Source: Clostridia bacterium (GTDB taxonomy: Bacteria > Bacillota > Peptococcia > DRI-13 > UBA5745). Taken from it: a stretch of 64,000 bases of DNA. Each line of letters begins with the position of its first letter. Position 1 is the first letter of the stretch. Location: positions 1-64,000 of the forward strand of contig JAHDPO010000021.1 of assembly GCA_018434325.1 (NCBI GenBank), written 5' to 3'. A program made the position numbers and the translations under genes. This document shows, in pieces, positions 16,751 to 24,035 of the stretch. Under the pieces are notes generated by a model, which saw nothing but the letters and a program-made list of their open reading frames with translations, had not been told where the DNA came from and searched no databases.

Positions 16751-16899
16751 TGTTATAACGAGGCGATAGATATCCTTTGCCTCAACCGTAGCGGGCAGCG
16801 CTCGGAATAGACAATGGCAAATACCATTCGCCTCGTTGAAACGCACAGAGGTAAGTAAAATTTCTACACTCGAAATTTTACTACGGATGCGTTATAATA
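16751..16899 (+). repeat. Multi-hairpin leader before the DUF1177 gene
   Basis: Outer TGTTATAACG (16751-16760) can pair with CGTTATAATA (16890-16899), with one wobble. AACGAGGCGA (16757-16766) is the exact reverse complement of TCGCCTCGTT (16828-16837). GTAAGTAAAATTTC (16851-16864) pairs with GAAATTTTACTAC (16872-16884) with one bulged A. The whole gap between the racemase and DUF1177 genes is taken up by this structure. The sequence is unrelated to copies A-F, but the design is similar. Confidence 0.5.
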
Positions 16900-16934
16900 A
16901 GCCAATTGGATATTTTTATATGGAGGGATTTATC

Positions 16935-17876
16935 GTGTTATTTCGACAGATGCTGGAGCTCTTCGACCTGCTGGACAAGCCGTCGGCAAACGGTGAGGAA
17001 GTGGCTCAATTGCTGCGCAGCCGGGGAGCCGACGAGGTCACGGTGCAGCGTATTCAAGGGGATAAAGGCGGTACCGATAACATTAAGATATTGATTAAAG
17101 GCTCCAATGGCCGCTCCAGCGGCGGCAGTGCACCGACTCTGGGCATTATCGGCCGCCTTGGCGGTTTGGGGGCCCGGCCGGAGCGCATCGGCTTTGTCTC
17201 CGACGGTGATGGCGCCTTGGCGGCTTTGACTGCCGCCTTGAAGTTGGCGGAAATGCACAAAAACGGCGACGTACTGCCTGGTGATGTACTGATTGCCACG
17301 CATATTTGCCCCGACGCCCCAACTCAGCCCCATGATCCGGTGCCCTTTATGGACAGCCCTATTGATATGGCTCTGTCCAATGCCACGGAAGTGGATCAGC
17401 GGATGGAGGCTATTCTTTCAATTGATACCACCAAGGGCAACCGCATTATCAATATCAACGGTTTTGCCATTTCCCCCACTTGCAAGGAAGGCTACATCCT
17501 GCGGCCGGCCAATGACGTCATGGATGTGATGGCAACGGTCACCGGCAAAATGCCGCAAGTCTTCGCTTTGGCCCAGCAGGATATCACCCCCTACGGCAAC
17601 GACCTGCATCACGTCAACAGTATTCTCCAGCCCACTACGGCCACCGCAGCGCCGGTTATCGGCGTGGCGATTACCGTATCTCATATGGTGGCCGGCTGCG
17701 CGACAGGAGCAACTCATGGCACGGACGTGGAGGCTGCGTCCCGTTTTGCCGTAGAAATAGCCAAGGAATTCGGCACCGGCAAATGTGCTTTCTACGACGA
17801 AAAGGAATTTGCCCATCTGAAAAAACTCTATGGTGAGATGACTCACTTCCAGACCATGGGCAGAGACCATGATTAA
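16935..17876 (+). CDS. DUF1177 family protein
   Basis: 313 aa. GTG start at 16935 with GGAGG eight bases upstream; the longer in-frame reading from 16836 runs through a hairpin region without a ribosome site. The protein matches the DUF1177 family in length and composition: 'LFRQMLELFDLLDKPSANGE' at the start, then conserved DGDGALAALTAAL, ATHICPDAPTQPHDPVPFM and a late 'GCATGATHGTDVE'. The His/Asp/Cys-rich motif HICPDAP could bind a metal, but no activity is known to me. The family often sits with AroM and aminopeptidase genes, as here. Overlaps the AroM gene by eight bases. Confidence 0.82.
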   Translation: MLFRQMLELFDLLDKPSANGEEVAQLLRSRGADEVTVQRIQGDKGGTDNIKILIKGSNGRSSGGSAPTLGIIGRLGGLGARPERIGFVSDGDGALAALTAALKLAEMHKNGDVLPGDVLIATHICPDAPTQPHDPVPFMDSPIDMALSNATEVDQRMEAILSIDTTKGNRIININGFAISPTCKEGYILRPANDVMDVMATVTGKMPQVFALAQQDITPYGNDLHHVNSILQPTTATAAPVIGVAITVSHMVAGCATGATHGTDVEAASRFAVEIAKEFGTGKCAFYDEKEFAHLKKLYGEMTHFQTMGRDHD

Positions 17877-18552
17877 GCAGCGTATTGCGGCTATTACCAT
17901 CGGCCAGTCTCCCCGCAGGGATATGACTGCCGACAGTTTTGCCCGCCTGCCTGCCGATCTGGAAATTGTCGAATACGGCGCTTTGGACCCCTTCAGCCGG
18001 GAGGAGGCGGTAAAACGCTTTTCTCCTGCCGATGGCGATGAAGTGCTGGTCTCCCGCCTGCGAGACGGCAACCAGATCAGGCTTGGCGGCGAAGCGGTGA
18101 CGCAATTGCTGCAAGAATGCATCCAACGGGCAGAAAAAGACGGCGCGGCAGCCATCCTGCTGCTTTGCACCGGCGAATTTCCGGAATTCCGGCATACAAA
18201 GCCCTTGATTACCCCGATGCCGCTGCTCCACGCTACGGCACGGATTCTGGCCGGTGGCCGGCCGGTGGCCGTGTTGATTCCCGAACCGGAGCAGGTGGAG
18301 CCTGCGATTCAGCGTTGGCGGGAAAGCGGCCTGGAGGCGCTGGCAGTTTCAGCCTCCCCTTATCAGGACATTGCAGAAGTGGAGCGGGCCGCCGCCAGCC
18401 TCAGGGGTTGTGGGGCAGCTTTGCTCTGCATGGATTGCATGGGCTACACCGTAGAGATGAAAAGGCTGGCCGCCCGGGCCAGCGGCTTGCCGGTGCTTTT
18501 GCCCCGCACCCTGATGTCCGCCATTACCGGGGAGTTTTTATCGCTGCTTTAG
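17869..18552 (+). CDS. AroM family protein
   Basis: 227 aa. It begins 'KQRIAAITIGQSPRRDM', the family hallmark (IGQSPR.D), and contains LLLCTGEFPEF and LLCMDCMGYT, where Cys and surrounding residues recall the Asp/Glu racemase-like fold. AroM was named for its place in the E. coli aroM-yaiA-aroL region, but its biochemical role is unknown. Here it starts within the end of DUF1177 (eight-base overlap), which implies coupled translation and a joint function. It may act on a racemase-like or decarboxylase-like substrate in amino-acid turnover, by inference from neighbours only. Confidence 0.85.
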   Translation: MIKQRIAAITIGQSPRRDMTADSFARLPADLEIVEYGALDPFSREEAVKRFSPADGDEVLVSRLRDGNQIRLGGEAVTQLLQECIQRAEKDGAAAILLLCTGEFPEFRHTKPLITPMPLLHATARILAGGRPVAVLIPEPEQVEPAIQRWRESGLEALAVSASPYQDIAEVERAAASLRGCGAALLCMDCMGYTVEMKRLAARASGLPVLLPRTLMSAITGEFLSLL

Positions 18553-18576
18553 ATAAGCGGAAAAGAGGAAATGCAT

Positions 18577-19539
18577 ATGAATTTGGAAAAAGGCTGTTCC
18601 ATTGTGTGGGAGCAGTGTATGGGCCTGCAGCCAGGCGAGCGGGCCCTGATTATTACCGATGAGGCTAGGCTTCATCTGGGCCAGGCTTTATATGCCAAAG
18701 CCCGGCAGCTGGGGGCCCAGGCTCTGCTGATTCAGATGCCGGTGGCCAAGGTCAGCGGCGAGGAGCCGCCGGCAGCGGTGGCTGCCGCTATGCTGGAGGC
18801 TGACGTAATCGTCTGCCCTACTACAGAGTCCATCACCCATACCAATGCCAGGATCAATGCCGTTAAAAAAGGGGCCAGAATTGCCACCATGCCCGGCATT
18901 ACTGACGAGATGTTTGAAGCCGGCCCGATTACGGCGGATTATCAAGAGGTTGAGCGCCTTTCCCGGCTGTATGCAGAGCTTTTGTCCCAGGCCCAAAGCT
19001 GCCGCATCATTACGGGAGGCTGCCATGAGTTAATCCTTAACCTGGCGGGCCGCAAAGGCGTCATCAGCTCCGGAGTCTACCGGGAGCCGGGTCTGGCCGG
19101 TAATCTGCCCTCCGGTGAGGCTTATATTGCACCCTTGGAGGACGGCGCCGACGGCGAGTTTTTAGTGGATGGCAGCATTGTGGGCGTAGGCGCCTTGACG
19201 GAGCCGGTGATCATTACGGTACAGAAGGGCCAGATTACCGGAATTGCCGGCAAAGAAGCCGCCTTAGCAGAAAAGGCCATCCCCGACAATACCCTCTCCC
19301 GCACCATAGGAGAGCTGGGCATCGGTACCAACCGGATGGCCAGAGTCACCGGTATTATTCTGGAGGACGAAAAAATCTACGGTTCCGTTCATGTGGCCTT
19401 CGGCACCAATACTTCTTTTGGCGGCATAATCAAAGCCAGCTCCCACATCGATTGCGTAACCCTTAAGCCGGAGGTCTATCTGGATGGCCGGCTGGTGATT
19501 AAGGACGGCAAGCTTTTGGCAACGGACGAGACACTTTAA
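18577..19539 (+). CDS. Aminopeptidase (M29-like leucyl aminopeptidase family)
   Basis: 320 aa. Start at 18577 preferred (GAGGA seven bases upstream); the ATG at 18571 is too close to that site. Recognisable M29-like features are a Rossmann-like first half with VCPTTESITHTNARINA, then 'DGEFLVDGSIVGVG', GELGIGTNRMARVTG (Glu and Asn ligand region) and a C-terminal 'GSVHVAFGTNTSFGG' with a metal-binding His followed by 'SHIDCVTLKPEVYLDG'. Such enzymes remove N-terminal residues from small peptides using two metal ions. It closes the operon, 24 bases after aroM, and precedes a terminator. Substrate unproved. Confidence 0.8.
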   Translation: MNLEKGCSIVWEQCMGLQPGERALIITDEARLHLGQALYAKARQLGAQALLIQMPVAKVSGEEPPAAVAAAMLEADVIVCPTTESITHTNARINAVKKGARIATMPGITDEMFEAGPITADYQEVERLSRLYAELLSQAQSCRIITGGCHELILNLAGRKGVISSGVYREPGLAGNLPSGEAYIAPLEDGADGEFLVDGSIVGVGALTEPVIITVQKGQITGIAGKEAALAEKAIPDNTLSRTIGELGIGTNRMARVTGIILEDEKIYGSVHVAFGTNTSFGGIIKASSHIDCVTLKPEVYLDGRLVIKDGKLLATDETL

Positions 19540-19587
19540 GGGGCCAGAGCTTTTAGGCTGCCAGCTTTAACGCGTCTTCAACTAAAA

Positions 19588-19639
19588 AAGAAGCTCTCCA
19601 AAATTGGTTTATGAAAAACTAATTTTAGAGAGCTTCTTT
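19588..19639 (+). terminator. Terminator of the serine dehydratase to aminopeptidase operon
   Basis: AAAGAAGCTCTC plus the following ...AAAATTGGTTT pairs with AACTAATTTTAGAGAGCTTCTTT. The arms are over 20 bases long, with T-rich right and A-rich left ends, so it may work in both directions. Confidence 0.8.
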
Positions 19640-19682
19640 CGGATTGCAACGGGAAGTTGGAGAAACTAAACTCATATTTTGT

Positions 19683-19724
19683 CGTGCGTTAAAACTTGTG
19701 TTTCAACGCACGCGTGTGTTAGAA
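19683..19724 (+). promoter_or_regulatory. Repeated GTGCGTTA-type motifs before the AlbA-domain regulator
   Basis: GTGCGTTAA at 19683, its reverse complement TTCAACGCAC ending near 19710, and a near-palindrome AACGCACGCGTGTGTT directly after, just upstream of the ribosome site. The same motif is repeated in the palindrome at the 3' end of the gene (21381-21443), so these are likely operators or recognition sites. Confidence 0.55.
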
Positions 19725-19747
19725 TGTGTTGGAAGAGGAGGTGTGGT

Positions 19748-21397
19748 ATGCAAAATATGGGATTTGCCGAATCATTAAATATTGAGTTTAAGAGCGATAG
19801 GGCTAAATTATCAGATAGTGAAATTGTTGAAGCCGTTATTGCCTTTGCCAATACAGATGGCGGCGAATTGTATTTGGGTGTTGAAGACAACGGCGAGATC
19901 ACCGGACTCCATGATGAACATCAGGACACGACTCAGTTGGCTGCATTTATAGCGAATAAAACAGTACCGCCGGTGCCGGTACGCTGTGAGATTATTAAAT
20001 ATGATGTTCCGGTGTTAAAAATCACTGTTCCCCATCGCACAAGTGTCGCTGCCACATCTTCCGGTAAGATACTGCGCAGGCGAATTAAAGCTGATGGTAA
20101 ACCGGAAAATGTGCCGATGTATCCCTATGAGATTGCAACCAGGCTATCGAGCTTAAGCCTATTGGATTATTCTGCTCAGCCTGTGCCCGATGCGATTATC
20201 TCAGATTTAGATTCTGTGGAACGGGAACGGTTGCGAAATATAATTCGTGCTTATCATGGAGAATCAAATTTACTTGAACTTACCGATGAAGAATTAGATA
20301 AGGCTTTGCAGTTGGTTACGACGGTAGAGGGTAAGGCGATCCCCACTTTTACCGGATTGCTTTTGATTGGCAGAAAAGATCGCTTAAAAGCATTGATGCC
20401 TACTGCCGAATCTGCTATTCAAGTTTTACAGGGCACGGATATTAAGGTGAATGAATCTTTTACCCTGCCCATATTGGCTGCTTTTGAAAAAATCAGTGAA
20501 TACATGAATGCCTGGAACCGAAGCGAAGATATGGAAATAGGGCTGTACCGCATTACCATTCCTGATATTGAGTATCGGGCCTTTCGTGAGGCTCTGGTAA
20601 ATGCCTATTGTCATCGGGATTTTTCAATGCTGGGCCGGGTTCGTGTTCTGCTTAATGATGACGGCTTGACCATCAGTAATCCCGGAGGCTTCATTGAAGG
20701 GATTAATATCCATAATCTGATTGACGCCGAACCTCATGGCCGCAATCCTGTACTGGCTGATGCATTGAAACGAATAGGCCTTGCTGAACGTACCGGCAGG
20801 GGTATTGACCGTATTTTTGAGGGATCCCTTCTTTACGGGCGTCTTCTACCCGATTATAGTGCTTCAACAGATACCAGAGTGAGCTTATTTATTCCAAAGA
20901 GTATACCGGACAAGGCGTTTATCAAAATGCTTTCCGATGAACAGAAAAGAATTGGGCGATCTCTTTCGATACATGCTTTGTTAGTTTTGAATTCATTAAA
21001 ACATTTTCATCGGGCTTCCGTACATGATTTGACGGGGGAAATTGGAATTGAAGAGACAAAAGTAAAAAGCATAATAGAGTCTTTGACGGAAGCCGGTCTT
21101 GTTGAGGCTACCGGCTCAGGTAAAGGCCGTTACTATATTTTAAGCTCAAAGGTTTATCGTAATGCGGACAATACTGTAGGCTATGTGAGACAAACAGATA
21201 TAGATAAGTTGAGATATTCAGAGCTGGTTTTGAAATTAGCTCAAACTCAAGGCTACGTGACTCGAAAAAATGCGGCAGAACTATTGCATGTTACGCCGCC
21301 CCAGGCCTATCGCATTCTAGATGGTCTTGTTGCCGATAATCAGTTACGGCTTAAAGGAAAAGGGAGATATGCCAAGTATGTACCAATACACGGTTAA
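19748..21397 (+). CDS. AlbA_2/Schlafen-domain ATP-binding regulator
   Basis: 549 aa. Start ATG at 19748 with GAGGAGG seven bases upstream; the upstream Cys-rich frame has no such site and overlaps the operator motifs. The N-terminal AlbA_2 (Schlafen) DNA/RNA-binding domain spans about residues 8-120 ('ESLNIEFKSD', 'VIAFANTDGGELYLGV'). The middle has an HATPase_c_4-like module (FREALVNAYCHRDF, NPGGF, GLAERTGRGIDRI). The C-terminus has winged-helix repeats. Such proteins are putative transcription regulators, often in accessory DNA. Base use is more AT-rich than its neighbours, which hints at transfer. It stands alone, framed by matching palindromic motifs. Confidence 0.85.
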   Translation: MQNMGFAESLNIEFKSDRAKLSDSEIVEAVIAFANTDGGELYLGVEDNGEITGLHDEHQDTTQLAAFIANKTVPPVPVRCEIIKYDVPVLKITVPHRTSVAATSSGKILRRRIKADGKPENVPMYPYEIATRLSSLSLLDYSAQPVPDAIISDLDSVERERLRNIIRAYHGESNLLELTDEELDKALQLVTTVEGKAIPTFTGLLLIGRKDRLKALMPTAESAIQVLQGTDIKVNESFTLPILAAFEKISEYMNAWNRSEDMEIGLYRITIPDIEYRAFREALVNAYCHRDFSMLGRVRVLLNDDGLTISNPGGFIEGINIHNLIDAEPHGRNPVLADALKRIGLAERTGRGIDRIFEGSLLYGRLLPDYSASTDTRVSLFIPKSIPDKAFIKMLSDEQKRIGRSLSIHALLVLNSLKHFHRASVHDLTGEIGIEETKVKSIIESLTEAGLVEATGSGKGRYYILSSKVYRNADNTVGYVRQTDIDKLRYSELVLKLAQTQGYVTRKNAAELLHVTPPQAYRILDGLVADNQLRLKGKGRYAKYVPIHG

Positions 21398-21443
21398 CGC
21401 ACGCGTGCGTTAACCGTGTATTGGTAGTGCGTTAACCGTGCGT
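21381..21443. repeat. 46-bp perfect palindrome covering the regulator stop codon, plus extra half-sites
   Basis: Bases 21381-21426 form a perfect palindrome centred between 21403 and 21404 (TACCAATACACGGTTAACG and its complement, core GCACGCGTGC). The stop codon at 21395 lies within it. Two more half-sites follow (GTGCGTTAACC at 21427, CGTGCGTTG at 21437). It is not a standard terminator, as no T-run follows. The motif is shared with 19683-19724. Confidence 0.85.
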
Positions 21444-21480
21444 TGCCTCAAATTTGAGACATTAATTGTACCAGCCTGCT

Positions 21481-23469
21481 TTATTTCCCTTTTTTCATCG
21501 TTTTTTTGCCGGCAATGCCTTTGTTTCCCTTGCTTTTGCCGGCAATCCCTTTGGGCTTGGGGCTCTTAGGCTCTGGCTTTTGTCTTTGCTTTTGCCTTTG
21601 ATTTTGATTTCTTTCCCGGCCTTCTCTTTGCTCGGGTTTCTTTTCTCCCCTGCCGTACAAATAATACCGGTCCGGCGGCACCAGCTGATCCTTGCCGTAA
21701 CCGATCAGGTCTTCCCGGCCGGCCTCTATCAAAATCTTGATAATCTGACCCTGGTTTTCCTTCTTATAATATTGCAGCAGCAAACGCTGTTTGCGTTTTT
21801 CTTCGGCAGTTCTTGGCACATAGACGGCCTTCATGGTATAGGGATCAAAGCCCGTATAAAACATAGCTGTGGAAATGGTGCCGGGAGTGGGGTAAAAGTC
21901 CTGTACCTGCTCCGGCCGCATGCGGCGGGCTTTGAGAAACAAGGCCAGGTCAATAGCATCCTTCAAGGTGGAGCCGGGGTGGGAGGACATCAGATAAGGC
22001 ACCAGGTATTGCTCCTTGCCCACCTTTGCCGATATTTCTTTATAGCGGCGGGCAAAATCATCAAAGGCGTCAATGTTTGGCTTGCCCATCAAAGCCAGCA
22101 CCTTGGGTGAGCTATGCTCCGGCGCCACTTTCAACTGGCCGCTGACGTGGTGGCGGCACAGCTCCTCCAAAAAAGCGTCGTTTTTCTCTAAAAGCATATA
22201 ATCGTAACGGAGGCCGGAGCGGATAAAAACTTTCTTAACCCCCGGCAGCTGCCGCAATTCTCGTAAAAGCTTCAGATAGTCGCTATGATCCGCCTGCAGA
22301 GAGGGGCAAGGCCGCGGCGTCAGGCAAAGACGGCCGGCGCAGACGCCTTGTTCTTTCTGCTTTTCGCAGGAAGGGCCGCGAAAATTGGCGGTAGGCCCGC
22401 CTACGTCATGGATATATCCTTTAAAATGGGGCTGATGCAGAAAGCCTTTGGCTTCCTCAATTACCGAGCGGTGGCTGCGGCTTACCACATGACGGCCCTG
22501 GTGGAGGGTAATAGCGCAAAAATGACAGCCGCCAAAGCAGCCCCGGTTGTGAATCAGAGAAAACTCCACTTCCTCAATGGCTTTGACGCCGCCCTGGCTT
22601 TCATAAGAGGGATGATAAGTGCGGGCAAAAGGCAAAGCAAAAACCCGGTCCAGTTCCTGCCTGGAAAGAGGCGAGGCCGGCGGATTTTGGATCAGGTAAA
22701 GACCATCAGCCTGCTCCTGGATGATGGTGCGGCCGCGGATGTGGTCCTGCTCCGTCAATTGCAGTTTTGCCGCCAGGGCATAGGCTTTCTTATCTTTGGT
22801 GATTTCCGCCAGAGCAGGACAGAAAATGCTGGACTTTGGCCGCACTACCTTGTCTTCTTTACCGGCCAAGCGGCAAATTCCGGGCAGATCGGCCATATCG
22901 CCCAAGCTGCCGCCATCGGCAAAAATCTGGGCAATAGCAGTAATCTGCCTCTCGCCCATGCCGAAAATCAAAAGGTCGGCGCCGCTGTCGGTCAGCACCG
23001 AGGGGCGAACCTTGTCCTCCCAATAATCGTAATGGGCAAAACGACGCAAAGAAGCCTCGATGCCGCCCAGAATCACCGGGCAATCGGGGTAAGCTTCTTT
23101 AGCCAGACGGCTGTAGACGATAGCGGCCCGGTCCGGCCGCCGGCCGGCTTTATTGCCAGGGGTATAAGCATCGTCACTGCGCTTTTTTTTGGCGGCGGTA
23201 TAATGGGCCACCATGGAATCAATATTGCCGGCACTGATCAGAAATGCGTATTTCGGCCGGCCAAAGCGGCTGAAATCCTTGCAATGCCGAAATTCCGGCT
23301 GGGCTAAAATCGCCACCCGGAAACCTTGGCTTGCCAGCAGCCGAGAAATAATAGCCACTCCAAAACTGGGGTGATCTACGTAAGCATCACCGCTGACCAG
23401 CACAAAGTCAGGCCGGTCCCAGCCTAATTCTTCAATTTCTTGTTTAGTTACCGGTAAAAACTCTGTCAT
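21481..23469 (-). CDS. ygiQ: YgiQ family radical SAM protein
   Basis: 662 aa. The N-terminal B12-binding-like region of YgiQ ('DFVLVSGDAYVDHPSFG') is followed by the radical SAM cluster motif C311-x3-C315-x2-C318 (GCFGGCHFCA) and long conserved stretches such as VRSGLRYD-like and 'KVAPEHSSPKVLALMGKP'. It probably performs a SAM-dependent radical reaction; the substrate is unknown. The last 60 residues form a Lys/Arg/Gln/Pro-rich basic tail (GIAGKSKGNKGIAGKK), typical of RNA-interacting ends. The start overlaps the end of the upstream VOC-protein gene by 26 bases. Confidence 0.9.
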   Translation of the reverse strand: MTEFLPVTKQEIEELGWDRPDFVLVSGDAYVDHPSFGVAIISRLLASQGFRVAILAQPEFRHCKDFSRFGRPKYAFLISAGNIDSMVAHYTAAKKKRSDDAYTPGNKAGRRPDRAAIVYSRLAKEAYPDCPVILGGIEASLRRFAHYDYWEDKVRPSVLTDSGADLLIFGMGERQITAIAQIFADGGSLGDMADLPGICRLAGKEDKVVRPKSSIFCPALAEITKDKKAYALAAKLQLTEQDHIRGRTIIQEQADGLYLIQNPPASPLSRQELDRVFALPFARTYHPSYESQGGVKAIEEVEFSLIHNRGCFGGCHFCAITLHQGRHVVSRSHRSVIEEAKGFLHQPHFKGYIHDVGGPTANFRGPSCEKQKEQGVCAGRLCLTPRPCPSLQADHSDYLKLLRELRQLPGVKKVFIRSGLRYDYMLLEKNDAFLEELCRHHVSGQLKVAPEHSSPKVLALMGKPNIDAFDDFARRYKEISAKVGKEQYLVPYLMSSHPGSTLKDAIDLALFLKARRMRPEQVQDFYPTPGTISTAMFYTGFDPYTMKAVYVPRTAEEKRKQRLLLQYYKKENQGQIIKILIEAGREDLIGYGKDQLVPPDRYYLYGRGEKKPEQREGRERNQNQRQKQRQKPEPKSPKPKGIAGKSKGNKGIAGKKTMKKGK

Positions 23470-23893
23470 TCCTCTCCTGTTCTTTTAAGCCCACGAAATT
23501 CCACATGACGCCAAATTTATCAAAAAGCACGCCATGGCAAGGGCTGTTATATGATTCCTGCAAGGGCATAGTTATCCGTCCCTCTTCTGCCAGCACCGCA
23601 AAAGCCTGCTTCACTTTGCGCACGGAGCATTCCACCGCTAAAGACAGGCGCTCCGATTCGCCGGCTTTGAAAAAAGCGCCGCCGCTGTCGGACATCCGAA
23701 TGTAATCATCGCCGAAAGCCAGCGTGGCCTGGAGCACCTGGTTCATCAGCTCCTTGGGAATAATGTGGCCGGGAATGGGCGGTATATCGGAAAAACGCAT
23801 CAGTTCAATAGTATCGGTATCGAAGGCCCGCTTGTACAAATCGATGGCCTCCTGGCAATTTCCCTTAAAGGTAAGATACGGACGTATTTTCAT
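23444..23893 (-). CDS. VOC family protein (PhnB-like)
   Basis: 149 aa. Vicinal oxygen chelate fold of the PhnB/glyoxalase-like branch: 'MKIRPYLTFKGNCQEAIDLY' at the N-terminus, FGDDYIRMSD in the middle, and C-terminal SPCHGVLFDKFGVMWNF (DKFG.MW is a family hallmark). These proteins are small dimers and often have no known substrate. Its C-terminal end overlaps the YgiQ start by 26 bases, so the two are probably co-translated. The palindromic element copy D lies upstream, between it and the pdp gene. Confidence 0.85.
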   Translation of the reverse strand: MKIRPYLTFKGNCQEAIDLYKRAFDTDTIELMRFSDIPPIPGHIIPKELMNQVLQATLAFGDDYIRMSDSGGAFFKAGESERLSLAVECSVRKVKQAFAVLAEEGRITMPLQESYNSPCHGVLFDKFGVMWNFVGLKEQERNDRVFTGN

Positions 23894-23931
23894 TGATTTA
23901 TTCCCCGCATTCTCAAAATGGTGAAGATATT

Positions 23932-24016
23932 ATGCTATTCTGCGATTAAAATATAGAATATTTTAATCTGGCAATTTTCAATTGCCGCTGCGCCAGAGGC
24001 GCAGGCAGATTAATAT
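23932..24016 (+). repeat. Three-arm palindromic (cloverleaf) element, copy D
   Basis: 85 bases, same layout as copy C. Outer stem 23932-23943 against 24005-24016 (nine Watson-Crick pairs, one wobble, two mismatches). Arm 23944-23968 pairs GATTAAAATAT with ATATTTTAATC, loop AGA. Arm 23969-23987 pairs GGCAATT with AATTGCC, plus a closing T-G. Arm 23988-24004 pairs CTGCGCC with GGCGCAG, loop AGA. The arms are preserved while the loops differ from copy C. It lies between the VOC gene and the end of pdp. Confidence 0.88.
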
Positions 24017-24035
24017 TATCTCATGTCCGGGAGCC

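Noticed and set aside
22285-23307. Long open frame (340 codons) opposite ygiQ
   Set aside because: Antisense to a strongly conserved radical SAM protein; no ribosome site and no recognisable motif.
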